Made by a program: the position numbers and the translations under genes
Notes under the pieces: generated by a model
Database searches by the model: none
What the model was told of the DNA's origin: nothing
The model's input: the letters and a program-made list of their open reading frames with translations, nothing else
Shown here: positions 1 through 11,062 of the stretch, one piece after another
Layout of the letters: every line of letters starts with the position of its first letter
How positions within the stretch are numbered: the stretch's first letter is position 1
NCBI GenBank assembly: GCA_009746045.1
Contig: RPFO01000715.1
Coordinates: 151,010-215,009 of the forward strand
DNA: 64,000 bases
Source of the DNA: Mesostigma viride
Taxonomy: Eukaryota > Streptophyta > Mesostigmatophyceae > Mesostigmatales > Mesostigmataceae
Direction: 5' to 3'

Positions 1-205
1 CAGTTAAGGGAATGAGTCCCCACCCTTGTTAGACACAACAGACAATGTTATATCCAAGTAGACTATCTGTTGAAGTTATAGTTGACTTTTAGCGAGGGTT
101 GTTTGATTGATGAAACAAGGAAACCCTTGAATTACACCATAGCTTTAGCTTTCTTACACGCACACATGCTCAGCCGCCACAAACAGGATAAAAGTCATCG
201 TGCAT

Positions 206-1955
206 CAGTGTGAGATCATACGCCGTATAATACGGTATAATACGGTATAATACGTAATACGCTGGCTTTGAGCGTATGATTTTTCATACGTAATACGTTT
301 TAGCGCATAATGACGTATAATACCGTATAATACCGTATAATGCCGTGTTTTCCGCGTTTTTTTTACGTTTTGCGCGGCTAGGATGCCAGAACGACAGGGC
401 AACGATTTGAAGCCACAGATTTCGTATCTCTACTAATAAGTACTGACCCGTCTGAACTTTTACAATTCGACGCGATCTTATTTTGACATTGTGGTGCACA
501 GTGCGCGCACCGTGCGGAGGTGGCCATGGCGACGTGCGTTCCGTTAAAATATGGCTAATCCGGCGGGCGACAGGCGAAAAAATTAAGCCGATGGTTAAAA
601 GTGATGTTCTATTATGATGTTTCATAGCAAGATCTGCACTATTTGCAAATTCGCTGCCTTTGTTGGTACAGATTTGCACGGGGGTCTCATCCAACGTCAA
701 TTTGGCCGCGATGAATAATCTAGCATGTGTGCCTGCGACGGTAGAACTCGACATTCGTGGGTTATTTTGATGCAGCAAGAGCCGTTTAGTAACGGACACC
801 ATGAAAATAACCTAAGCATCTTCGATCTGCGGCCATTTCCTGTCATTTCTAAAATGATTTCGTTCAGGCCTGCGCGATCCGCGGTTAATCCATCCATGGC
901 TGGCTGGCTTTTCTTGCGCGCCTGGGTAGGAAATAATGCCGGCCGTGGTACGTTGATTTGCCGCATGTCACCGCCCAGTCTGTTTGCGCTCTTAATGAAC
1001 CTGGCATGAAACTTTTTGCGCCGTTTCTGGGTTTTTCTTGCTATTTTGTTCTCCACTTGTTGCAGTTGTGCTATCAGATTTTCCGCAGCTTTCAATGGTT
1101 TTCCTTACGCTGCGTATGCCATGCTTCCTAAAGCTACCCAGAATTGATCGGGCAGTTATCTGGCTTTGCTACGCTTCCTGTATGGAGGTTTTCACACGGT
1201 AGACATTCTATATTGCGTAGTCAAGGACCCTAGCTGCCTGGGAGCGGCATCACCGTTGCAAGGAGCTGGCGAGCTCATAGACGCCTGTCATGCTCTTCAG
1301 CCTGCTGGAAAACAAGGTTGTTGTATGGAAGGTGAGAATATGTGAGTTACTTATCACATCCCCACCTGTTTAGCCTCCGTGGTTCCCCAACGGGGACACG
1401 AGATTAATTAATATTAATTAATTAATTCAGTTAATTAATTAATTAATGCACACCACGAGTCACACACCTGTAGTCACATGCAGCTCAGTATATTCACATA
1501 GCATCGCACCATGCAAACATACTACATGCATTAATTGTATACTACTGTAGTATTTGCGTGCATGCACAGCCACACATATATATTAAAATATATAATTTCT
1601 TGCATCAAAGTGAAGGCACCCAAGTAAACATAACCAATATAAAGCCACATATATACACATACACACAATTATGCATGCGCACGTTTACATTCTCAGTATT
1701 ACATGCAATACATCGATCGTGTCCACAATATCCACCGTATAGAGTATAGCCGAGGGTAGGGCAACCTTGGATTATGTCCAAAACAGTGTTAAAAACATGT
1801 GGATTGATGGTGGGTGTCTTAAAATGTGTAAAATCAGAGTATTCTGAGTGTGTCCGTACGAAAACGTATAATACCGTATTATACCGTATTATACCGTACT
1901 ATACATTATACTCCACCGTGACCGTATAACGCGTATAACGTACGATCTCACTCTG
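206..1955. mobile_element. hAT-like DNA transposon nested in the gypsy 3' LTR
   Basis: The termini read CAGTGTGAGATC at the left and GATCTCACTCTG at the right, forming short imperfect terminal inverted repeats. The element is flanked by the 8-bp duplication TCGTGCAT (198-205 and 1,956-1,963); the intact LTR copy at about 22,796 carries this sequence once. An 8-bp TSD with CAG-type ends is the hAT signature. Subterminal zones at 220-345 and 1,860-1,945 are rich in CCGTATAATACGG-like units. Minus-strand ORFs at 697-1,095 (132 aa) and 284-802 show no hAT transposase motif I recognise, so the 1,750-bp copy is probably non-autonomous. Confidence 0.85.
1375..1447 (+). repeat. LINE-type 3' end with (TTAA)n tail
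   Basis: A segment reading CTCCGTGGTTCCCC, then AACGGGGACACGAG, runs directly into repeated TTAA units. It matches the 3' ends at 24,430-24,510 and 39,885-39,950 (both minus strand). The tail probably belongs to the LINE family whose ORF1 lies at 40,306-41,676, and would be a short insertion or captured fragment inside the hAT-like element. Confidence 0.6.
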
Positions 1956-2331
1956 TCGTGCATGCAGAGTCGGCTCAGTCCTAACCCGGAAGGACCAATC
2001 AAAAGTGAGAATCACTCAAGATAAGATCTTAGCTCCCGAATCCTCAACACAACACAAAGCCAGCACATACGGAATCTCCATGACCTGGAACCAGATCCAC
2101 CAGATACAACGGTATTAAAGAGAATCTATGACTGACTGAACAAAACCATGCAAAGTACCCTACGTGGATCAGGCCACGACCAATGAGGGTAGAACAATAA
2201 ATTCTGCAGATCTCAGCAGGCCCAATATCCATCAGACGTCGAAGCCTCCTAACTTCCCAAATAATTGTCCTAAAGAACTCATAATAAGATCAACAGTAGG
2301 AAAACTTTGGATGTAACATTTGGTTGTTACA

Positions 2332-2350
2332 TATCTCCCCCTCAAGACAG
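2332..2350 (-). promoter_or_regulatory. Polypurine tract of the gypsy element
   Basis: On the minus strand CTTGAGGGGGAGATA immediately precedes the 3' LTR start TGTAAC. Purine-rich runs in this position prime plus-strand DNA synthesis in LTR retrotransposons. Confidence 0.8.
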
Positions 2351-2713
2351 GAACTCCCAGTTCCTAGAAGCCAAGAAGATTAAAACAACAACCTCCACAA
2401 AAACAACACAACAATAAACAGGAAGTCCACCACCTCTTGGGACAAGCAAGTGGGTTTTTACATCCCCAAAGGGCCTCCTATCTCATTAGCATCTGATCAT
2501 GGTCAACCCTGAATAAGACAAATTCACCCACTGATGAAATGTCATCAAGTGACTAACACACAGGCAACCATGCCTGGATAATACAACTGCAAGACTGTCA
2601 TGAACCCAGAACTGTCATTACTGGAAATCTGGACTGGACATCAGAACTGGCCTCCTCCATTCTGGATCCCCACCTCACTCCACAGCCCCATCTCCAACCA
2701 TCCTGGAAACCCT

Positions 2714-3997
2714 TCACAAAGTGAACCAATCCCCCTTCTTCGTGTCCTTCCCCCTCGTTCCAAACACTGGGAAATGCTCCACCATGGACACCAGATCTGG
2801 CCAGTTCCTGCTGACCTGAATAGCCATGCAGGTCTCAGCAGCCTTGCCCAACTCAGTTGAAAACCTACTGCACTGGGCAGGATAGGACAGAGTAACCACA
2901 GCCTGTCGGAGGGGGTCGAAGACCCAGCCACTGGCAGTCTTATGGCGACATAGCCAGCTGCTATAGGCCCACCACAGCTGTAGAAGAGCCTTGATAGGCC
3001 CCCACCTGGCCCCCAAGATGGGTACCAGCACTCTCAAGGGCGTGAGCCTGGCCCTCAGCTCGTTAGGGAACTTTGGTAACTGCAGCCCCACGAAAACCGT
3101 GCTGTCCTTGTGTGGAAAACATGACATCACAGAGCAGCTGGACGACGGAGTCATGTCAAACTCTCCCTGCTTGACAGCTTGCTCGAGCAGCTCAGTGTAG
3201 GTCTGGGAATAACCAACTGGCTTGAGCTCTGCAAAGGCGAGTCTCAGATCACTGGGCAGAGCTGCCATCAAGTCCTGGCCCTCCACCGGCCTCATGTCAA
3301 ACGAAGGCCACGGGTACACTGCAAAGACGGTGTGCATAATATAAGCCACCATGGGTGAACCAATCTCACAAAGACTGGGGGGCAGACAGTCCAGGGCCAA
3401 CTCTACCATACCCTCAGGTACTAGTTCACCCTCCTCCACCACTGTCTGGTCGAGGGCCTTCATGGCTGTGTACAAGGATTTACACCACTCGCATTGTTCA
3501 GGGACACATTTACGGTGGTCCAAGTACTGCTCCACCTGTTTTGTTGGGACAACGGACCTGGGCAAGTGTACCACCACCTTAGGGGGTGGAGGGGCCTCCG
3601 TAGAGGAGGGAACTGAGGTCACCATGGTGGGGATAGCCTCCTGAGCTACCTGGGCCTCAGAGGCTGCAGGCACAGCAGAACCCACAAGTGGAAGGTGCCC
3701 AGCCCTCAAATGTTCTGCCATCTGAGTAACCAAACCCTCCACATGAGCCAACCTTGATATAAGGGCCCCGTGACGCTGCTCGTGCCGCTGCTGATCATGT
3801 ACCATACGCTGGAACAGGTTGAGAAAATGGGCTTCCACGAACCCAGCGTCTTCCTGGAGCGAAGTACCTGTGGCTCTGGGGCCAGCGTAGTCGTGCTGAA
3901 AGACATACGTAGCCCTCACGTCCTCTTGGGGTTGGGCAGGTGGCCTGGGTGTCCCCTCAGGGTGGGAGTCTGCCATGGCTGGCAACCACAGACACAC
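2714..3997 (-). CDS. Extra 3' ORF of the gypsy element, unknown function
   Basis: An ORF of about 427 codons begins just after the chromodomain stop (4,015) and ends some 380 bp before the 3' LTR, where some elements carry env or accessory genes. A second in-frame Met (MADSH) lies seven residues inside the first. The N-terminal third is Pro/Ala/Gln-rich with a His/Arg/Gln stretch (HDQQRHEQRHGAL) that may form a helix. The middle has a Cys/His cluster (DHRKCVPEQCEWCKSL) around residues 165-180 that could bind metal. I see no signal peptide, no clear membrane segment, no protease or polymerase motif, so env is not supported. It may be a gag-like or RNA-binding accessory protein; that is a guess. 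The last ~100 residues may be read out of the ancestral frame. Confidence 0.6.
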   Translation of the reverse strand: MCLWLPAMADSHPEGTPRPPAQPQEDVRATYVFQHDYAGPRATGTSLQEDAGFVEAHFLNLFQRMVHDQQRHEQRHGALISRLAHVEGLVTQMAEHLRAGHLPLVGSAVPAASEAQVAQEAIPTMVTSVPSSTEAPPPPKVVVHLPRSVVPTKQVEQYLDHRKCVPEQCEWCKSLYTAMKALDQTVVEEGELVPEGMVELALDCLPPSLCEIGSPMVAYIMHTVFAVYPWPSFDMRPVEGQDLMAALPSDLRLAFAELKPVGYSQTYTELLEQAVKQGEFDMTPSSSCSVMSCFPHKDSTVFVGLQLPKFPNELRARLTPLRVLVPILGARWGPIKALLQLWWAYSSWLCRHKTASGWVFDPLRQAVVTLSYPAQCSRFSTELGKAAETCMAIQVSRNWPDLVSMVEHFPVFGTRGKDTKKGDWFTL

Positions 3998-4014
3998 AGC
4001 ACCAAAAAGAGGCG

Positions 4015-4251
4015 TTAGCAGTGCTCACTGGGAGCTATGAAGGGGAGCACTCCGCTCAGAGCCCATGACATACCACTCAGGCAAGGTGATCCCATGACGC
4101 TGACAATAATCCCGTACAGCAGAGTGACTATCATGGTGAGATCAGACAACCACAGCCACGTAGCAGTCACCTCTAGCTCTCCCTTCCAGTGTACCTTAAA
4201 CTGCAGCTGTTTAGTACGACCTTTCCCCTTCACCCTGTGAGCCAACAACCG
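4015..4251 (-). CDS. Chromodomain end of gypsy integrase (severed)
   Basis: The frame encodes RLLAHRVKGKGRTKQL followed by QFKVHWKGELEVTATWLWLSDL, matching the chromodomain pattern (E-V-E-x-I-L-x-H-R ... K-W-K-G ... T-W-x-x-x-x-D-L) fused to the integrase C terminus in chromoviruses, where it directs insertion to marked chromatin. It is cut from the integrase body (7,650-9,438) by the element at 4,252-7,649; the upstream piece stops at YEVE and this piece resumes at RLLAHR. The frame downstream of the domain ends at 4,015. Confidence 0.8.
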   Translation of the reverse strand, partial: RLLAHRVKGKGRTKQLQFKVHWKGELEVTATWLWLSDLTMIVTLLYGIIVSVMGSPCLSGMSWALSGVLPFIAPSEHC

Positions 4252-7200
4252 CACATCACCTAAAAACGGCCTTTTTTGTTACATGGGGTCATATCTCCCA
4301 CACATATAGTCAGATCGGGGTGCCTTTCTGGACTTAAGGTCCCCCTAGGACCCTGTTCACATCACATAAATTGGGGGGCCAACTGACCTATTTTTAGCAT
4401 CAAACCGTGACGTGGAAAAGTGCAAAAAACGATGTTTTCCAGGCATAAGGAGGCATAGCAGCCACACACAAGCAGTAAATGTAGTCCAATTCAGCTGGAA
4501 ATGGTCATGCTTATTAATTTATATCCAAAGACAAAAACCGCCCTTAAGTATGCAATGTAGGACCAAACTATGTGCTATAATTCTGGCATACATGAGCCAA
4601 AACACCGTTTTAGTGCATTATTTTCAAACTTATGAAGCCCCTGCCAGCACATATGCGGCCCAATCATGCCAGAATTCGTCACATTAATAGCACAATACTT
4701 GAATTTACACTAGAACACAAGTTGGACATATTAGGACCACTGCCGGCCCACTAAAAGTGACGGATGCAAGCAGAAATAGAGCGATTTTTGCAAAAATACT
4801 CCATATTCTGCGCCATTGTCTTGGAAAACTTTGCATTCTTCACTCAATTATCGTCATGGCTGTCATGGGATTCATATACATGCCACTGGGGCTGGATACA
4901 TTAGCCAACACAGACTAAAAAAGCGATCATCAAGGGATACAATCACCATCAATCACAGTAGATGCTGGCATTCGGAACAAGCACCATAGTGCCTACAAGC
5001 CTCAAGAAGGGGAGCTTGGCTGACCAGTCGTGCCTGTCGGCTGACCAGTCTCTTTTCTAAACGGGCCCCGCTCGGCAGCACACACAATCTCCTTTGCAGT
5101 ACTTGGCCCACTCTGCTGGGCACCCCTGCTGTGCGTGTCTTATAGCAGCTAATCCAAATATATATCTGCCAGGTGCCTCTCTGCTACATGGAAATACAAA
5201 GCGCAATCAAGGACAGCAGTGGCTTGGGCTGCTATTCAATTGAGCTCAGCACCTAGCTGCTGTACAACATAATTCTGCATCAGTGCCTGTCCTAATTGCG
5301 CCCCCCCGCCCCCTTGCCATCATCGTCATGCTCATCATAGTCTTTGGAACGTGCACTGAACTCCAACCCTTGGACAGTCCATAGGTCATTAAGAATCTGT
5401 GCATGTAATGCTAGCTCTTCTCAGTTGAACTCATCTACCACCCTCTCATGGTCGTGTCATCTCTCATGTAATCCACCTAGGTTTATCGTGGCCACTGATC
5501 TTTCAGCCCCTCCTGACATCAAAATCTGGGCAAACACACTGTTGACATCGCCCTTCCGTTTTAGCCTGCATGGCTCCTCATGTTTACCCTTATCTCATCC
5601 CTCAACACACCTATAACTGTCTATTCATCCCCCTTGCATAGGCGGTGCATAACTGCGGCATGATGGGGGCTTGCCAAAAATAGGTGTAAAATGCATGGGA
5701 TGGCACGGGGAGGCTCACACTCATCGGTTTACAATCACACTCATGTGCTAACAGTGTCCCTCTCTGCTTTTGACACTGCATGCACATGCATTTCCTACCG
5801 GCTATATCAAGCCTTTAGTGTGGTTTGGTGCATCAAGAGAAATGGCAGGTCAGCTGAGTGCATCAGACCACATTTGTGTTAAGTGTACGCTTGCAACGCT
5901 GTTTGCCCACCGCATGGAGCTCCCCTTTCGGACAGTGGCGCAAGTAGCACTTACACCTTACTCCCAGCCGCTCACCCTGCCCATGCTAGCAACAAGAACA
6001 AATGCATGGTCCCCATCCCAACGTAAGGTGCATCACATGGATGGCCCTGCCATCACCTAGCAGTGTGCCACCCCTCTCCACCTCAACCTACTCTGAAATG
6101 CCAGGGCCCCAACAAACCTTTCAAGACATGGCACTCCTCAAAGAAGGCAACCCCTCAAAGAAGGCGAGGCAGTTTAGGTCTAGGGGGGCTTTGGGTAAGT
6201 TAAAAGATGATAGAGTTCACTAACACAGGCCACGGCAACGACAACCTGCCTCACCCGCTGCATCCATACATCACAAGCCATAAACTGCACAGCCTCGCAT
6301 GATTGCCTAAGGGTCACGTGATCCAAGGTGCCCTTCAGGCTCACCCCAGCACACCGGCCCATCCTCACCACCCCACTGGTCATAGTCATCTACAGTGGCA
6401 TCAAACTCCTCTAGGACAGAGTGCAGTAAAGGCAACATAGACGTCCTGACACAATTGAATAAGAACGTGGCTGCTACCTACTGCCCTTAATAAAAAATGT
6501 CCATGGCTTGCACAAATACGCATTCAATTCTTCAAGCAAGCATGCTAACACCTTCACAGCACATCCCAAGGTTTATATCCATCGAGCTTTGTCAACAAGC
6601 ATGACTTCCTGATGCAAACTTAGCTGTCAAGCTAGGAGGAGGAAAGCTAGGTAAAGAGGTGAGATAGACCCCCCCACAGCACCTTCCTGCACCAAAACCA
6701 TGACAATATCATCCAGAGCTTGCTAAATACGTACAGCTAGCCGGTAGCGGGCGACCTTGCAGTCCAGGTTCAGCGCGAACATCTCGTGTCAGCACCCGGC
6801 GGAGATGGCGGACGCGAACCCACAATGCTATAAAAGCGAGTCATAAGACTATTTCGGGGAGCGGTGAACGGCTTGGAACACCGAAGGTATGCCGCGACAA
6901 AAGCCTGAAGTTTTTCTCGGAAATACACGCCTGGATGTGGATTAGGGCACCGTTGTCGTGCTTGTGCTTGCGTTGCGAGCAGGCAACCAGTGTTTCTTGC
7001 AGTGTCGAGCAGTAACAGATGGTGGCGCGAGAGCAATATGTGACTTTTAAATCATGGCTACACAGCTTACACCTCCGCAGGCATGTTGGAACAAGCCCCG
7101 CCATGCCGTGAGCCGAAAAAAAGGAAGAAACGCATCAAGCAAGGACGGTCGTAAACGTCACTGAAAACAGCAAAATCTGACCTGCCGGCAGGTAATGCGA

Positions 7201-7649
7201 CAGCCTGGAAAATGTGATTCGTTTCTCGAAAAACTGATTAGCGCTCGTGAAAGTAGACTTGAAGCCCATTCGGATTCCACCTTTTGGGAATTGTGAGCTT
7301 CCAACAAAAAAGTTTCCCCCACAATTAATAAACATGCATTTTCGCTGCCAATTCCAGATCTGGCCGACACAAAAAATCAGCGTCTCAGTTTGCGAATTAT
7401 TTTGACGCATGAACATACGCGAATAATATCTACCATGCATCATCGCAAAGCAGGAGAGTTTACGCGTCGTTTGCATCCATCGCAGCGACTTAACATGCAT
7501 AATTGACTTTTGACTGATATTCCGGCGGACATAGGGTCGACAGCCATGCGAGGTGGAATTTTTCTGGTCCCGTCGTCCTCAACGCGACGCGTTCGCGCCA
7601 AAATTCCCAGGATCTCATGTAACCGGACGGACCGATTTTAGGTGATGTG
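4252..7649. mobile_element. 3.4-kb TIR element inserted in the chromodomain, little or no TSD
   Basis: The ends are inverted: CACATCACCTAAAAACGG at the left and CACATCACCTAAAATCGG read inward from the right, with looser similarity (GTTACATG near 40 bp) beyond. Flanks share only a single G (4,251 and 7,650); deleting the element with one G restores the chromodomain frame. The interior has no convincing transposase. Minus ORFs at 6,841-7,104 (Cys-rich) and 7,135-7,500 (121 aa) are unassigned. The superfamily is unclear because the TSD is at most 1 bp by this alignment. Confidence 0.7.
4260..6760. other. Non-coding interior of the chromodomain insertion
   Basis: No reading frame here shows a recognisable domain; the ORFs are short and overlap on both strands. 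The stretch is AT-moderate, without long tandem repeats, and probably the non-coding body of the TIR element. Confidence 0.6.
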
Positions 7650-9438
7650 GCTCCACTTCATAGATCTTCTCCCCCTCTGAATCCAACTCATAAGGCAAGG
7701 GGGCAGACAATCTGCCTGGCAAGGTGTTACGCCTGTACAGCTTCAGCTGTGCTAGGTGAAAAATATTATTCCTGAGCTTCCAGTGAGAAGGCACCTGGAC
7801 CTGGACCACGGTACCATAGTGAAAGGTGGCCAACACTGGGTAAGGACCCAACCAGAGTGGTTGCAGTTTCCTGCATTGCTCCTTCTCAGGCAGCACTCTG
7901 TTGGCTTCCAACAACACCAAGTCCCCGGGAGCTACAAAGGAATGACTGGCCACCGTTTGCTGCCAGGCGTTAGTCAGGTACTTGTCCTGTGTCCTCAACA
8001 GCTGGGTAGCCACAATGCTGTGAGCCTCCTGGAAGGAAGCCAACAACTGCTGGACTGAACCAAGACGTCGCTGGAAAGGGCCTTCAGCGTCCCTGTCGGG
8101 CAGTTCCAAGTCGAATGGTGTCAAGGGACACTGGCCATTGCATATCACGAAGGGGGACATCTGGTGAGGAGCCAGAGGAGAGTTGTTGATTGCAAACTCT
8201 ATGAAAGGTAACTTCTTGTCCCAGTCCTTGTTGTCGTGGGTACAATAGTGCTTTTGACACTCCCTGACAATTCTGTTCATCCTCTCCACCGCCCCAGTAC
8301 TGGCACACCTGTATGCCACACCGAATGCCAGCTTAGTGTCTAGGATGTCAAAGAATGACTTCCAAAACCCTGACAGCCAAAGGGGGTCCTGATCCGTGAT
8401 GATCACTCTAGGCATGCCGTGCAGACGGTAGATCTCCTTCATAAACAAATCCACACACTGTGCAGCGGTGAGATGAGTATTGCAAGGAATCAGATGGCAC
8501 ATCCTGGAAAGCCTGTCCATGACCACAAGGATCCTGTCATTGCCACCATCTGACATGGGTAGACCACAGATAAAATCCATAGTCACACTGATCCAAGGGC
8601 GCAGGGGAATGGGCATAGCCATGGGAAAGATGGGCGTGGCTTGGTTCCTGACCTTATTTCTCTGGCAGGAGTCACAGGAATCCACGTAGGCCTTAACATC
8701 CTGATAAAGGCCAGGCCACCAAAACCTCTGCTGCACCTCATGAAGTAGCTTAGCATAACCAGGATGACACGCAGTCACATCGTCATGGAAACAATGTAAC
8801 ACTGTGGGAATGGCCATCTCAGGCACATACACTTTTCTAGTCACCGTGTGCTCTGCATCATGAGTGTGAACATACAGAACGCCCTCCCAGTATTCTACAG
8901 GTCTGTTGCCAAAGTTGCCCCTCTGGATAGCTGCAGTAGCCATGTCCTCCGTCTTGGTAAAGGCCTTGATGACGTCCAGCAGGGAAATATTTAAAGGATT
9001 AGGCAACACCAGGTCCTTGTCAGGTCCCAGGGGCTGCATCTGCATCTCCTCTTCCTGCCCAGGGCTAGCCACCAACTGCTTGGATGAGACAGTAGTAGCT
9101 ATAGGCCCTTTTGACCTAGCCATCACCTGAGAGGCCAACACCTTGGACCGGCCTACCAACACAGGGTCCATGACCCACTTCCTGGGCCTACCTCTGCTGC
9201 GCCTAGCAGGGTCTCCCTCACCTGGCTGCACTGTGGGAGTGGGCACCACACCGTCAGGACTTCTCCTAAGACTGTCAGACAGTGACTGGACACCCTCCTG
9301 GACGCCTGTCAACTCTGGGACAGAGCCCTGGTCGATGAGCATCACGGGACCACCGTTATTCCCTACAGGTGGTGTCAACAGTTGAGAAGCCTTCTGGTTG
9401 TTGGCCTGAGCTCTAGTCAAGGCTCCACACTCTACCAC
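7650..9438 (-). CDS. Gypsy integrase (HHCC, DDE core, GPY module)
   Basis: The integrase inserts retroelement cDNA into the host genome. In order: a variable linker (residues 1-200); the zinc-binding H2C2 domain (HCFHDDVTACHPGY ... CDSCQRNK); the catalytic core with first Asp in VTMDFICGL, second Asp in VIITDQDPLW and the Glu in GAVERMNR; and the GPY module (LWLGPYPVLATFHYG) that precedes the chromodomain. The ORF as read continues into the inserted element and stops at 7,615, so the true domain ends at 7,650 with YEVE. The start is not a real initiation site: this is the middle of pol, separated from RNaseH by a frame change near 9,445. Confidence 0.92.
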
Positions 9439-9443
9439 CGAGA

Positions 9444-9601
9444 AATCAGGGCAGCACAGATGTCCAAGTCCTCATGAAAACTTCCCATCAAATCCCTTCT
9501 CCTGGACAGGGCGTCAGGCACCACATTCTGCGTACCAGGAATGTACCTCACAGAGAAAGGTCCAAACCCCCCCAGGAACTCCATCCATCCAGCCATCCTC
9601 T
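9444..9601 (-). CDS. C-terminal part of gypsy RNaseH (severed)
   Basis: The frame reads KRMAGWMEFLGGFGPF then SVRYIPGTQNVVPDALSRR, the canonical RNaseH end with the conserved I-P-G-x-x-N-x-V-x-D-A-L-S-R motif. It completes the RNaseH begun at 14,873 once the TA-flanked element at 9,604-14,870 is removed with one TA: the codons then read R-M-S-K-R-M-A-G-W in frame. Downstream the frame runs into a stop at 9,432 and integrase continues in another frame, so a 1-2-nt frame change lies near 9,445. Confidence 0.88.
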
Positions 9602-9603
9602 TA

Positions 9604-9845
9604 CAGGGGCAGCTCACGTAGGTGGGACAGTGTTCCAACTCCGGTAGGTGGGACAAATTCAGCAAAGCGGGACATGTTCAGGTGTCCCACCTAACTGAAA
9701 TTATGTCCCACCTTGTTGAATTTGGAAAAACATGGTGTCCCACCTACCGGCATTTGTGATACAGGTCTGTCTCACCTACCCGAACTTGAAGCTGTGTCCC
9801 ACCTAACTGTATGTTTCTATGTGTCCCACCTTCCTGAATGTAGTG
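9604..9845. repeat. Left subterminal repeat cluster of the pogo-like element
   Basis: At least seven copies of a unit like TGTCCCACCTACCTGAA, in both orientations, follow the left TIR. Such clusters are usual transposase-binding sites. Confidence 0.75.
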
Positions 9846-9929
9846 GCTACGCACATATGGGCTCTATGTGTCATACTCCTACATATGTTATACATACATG
9901 TCCCTATTACTCCTATTATGGGGCATGCT

Positions 9930-11060
9930 ACCTATTCTGCACGTTTGCTCATGGCGTAGGGACACTTGATCTGTGTGCAACCGATAATACGCTGGAAATT
10001 AAATCAATCAAGTGCAAATATGGTAGTTCTTGCAGATTTGTATGACAACATTGTTATTGTTATATGATGCATGGGGGTGGGGTTAGAACCCCCCACCCCC
10101 ACCCCACTTCACCCCACTTCACCCCACTTCACCCCACTTCACCCCACTTCACCCCACTTCCCACCCCCACCCCCACCCCCACCCCCCCCCACCCCCACCC
10201 CCACCCCACCCCCACCCCCACCATATAACAACAACATAACAACACCACGATAAGAAATGACATCGTGGTGCAGTCGCCACCGCCATCATCAAGGAGACAA
10301 CCTGCGCAGGCCAGAAATCGGGAGAATTCGGGCAATCATGTACAAGACAACAGGCTCCAGGTCAGCCAAGCGCTCGTACGTGCGAAACTTGATGACTGGG
10401 TCTGCAATCGCCATAATCCAAGTGATGCACATGTACAACCACGTCATAACTCGGAAGCTTTGGATTAGGATCATAAAAGATTGACTCAAACAATTACCGT
10501 GCTAGCAAGATGTGGGCAAGAGAATGCATCCATGGTTGTTGTAATGGTGTAAAAAGGGTGCCAGATTTTCAAGTAAGGAATCATGAATAACCATGCCGCA
10601 CCTCATGGCCATGCATATACATGGTGGCAAAAAATTTCACATCATCCACACGGCCATGTGTGTGCCTGCACGTGTATGGTTGTGAAAATTGACAGCATTT
10701 TTATTATGCACACGCCCATGTATGCATGATTGCCTATGACGTCCACGCAGGTATTAAAATTCACAAGGCCTCGCATTCGATCGTGCTTGCAAAAAACTGT
10801 CCATCAACACAATACGCCTAGCCTGCAGCCTGCATGTAGTGCATGGTTGCACAAAACAGAACTACATGAACACAATGAATGAATGCGCAAACTTTGTGCC
10901 CACACTTGGAATTACCCCAAACTGAACAACGCGGTTATAATGCACATGGCCTCACATTTACTCATGCGAAAACCCTTTAAGCATCAGCACAATGGCCATC
11001 ATGGGGAACCCAGCAACGGGATTCGTGATTGGAAGGATTCTGAATCACGCACCTGTGTTC
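9930..11060. other. Non-coding stretch with C-rich minisatellite
   Basis: The stretch contains a decamer array (ACCCCACTTC, about seven copies, 10,107-10,160) followed by CCCCCA runs to about 10,222. At 10,288-10,330 lies a dispersed motif ATCAAGGAGACAACCTGCGC that recurs near 20,750, 27,745 and 47,928. No coding region is supported. Confidence 0.65.
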
Positions 11061-11062
11061 AG

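Larger units (their letters stand above)
1..2331 (-). repeat. 3' LTR of the Ty3/gypsy element (cut by window edge, split by a hAT insertion)
   Basis: Positions 1-205 and 1,964-2,331 together match 22,598-23,174, the 5' LTR of the same minus-strand element. The inner end reads GTTACA at 2,326-2,331, the inverse of the other LTR end. By comparison with the complete LTR about 130 bp lie left of the window. The only difference I see between copies is a 4-bp GATC present at about 23,087 and absent near 2,247, so the element is young. An antisense-looking ORF (2,044-2,232) recurs in both LTRs and is not treated as a gene. Confidence 0.9.

Noticed and set aside
2044-2232. 62-codon ORF in the gypsy LTR, repeated within 22,883-23,245
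   Set aside because: Identical only because the LTRs are; short, no domain, lies in LTR sequence.
6841-7104. Possible piggyBac-type Cys-rich C terminus
   Set aside because: Cysteine spacing does not fit, the element lacks TTAA flanks, and no other transposase segment is nearby.
10071-10335. Pro- or Gly/Val-rich ORFs
   Set aside because: Translations of the C-rich minisatellite.
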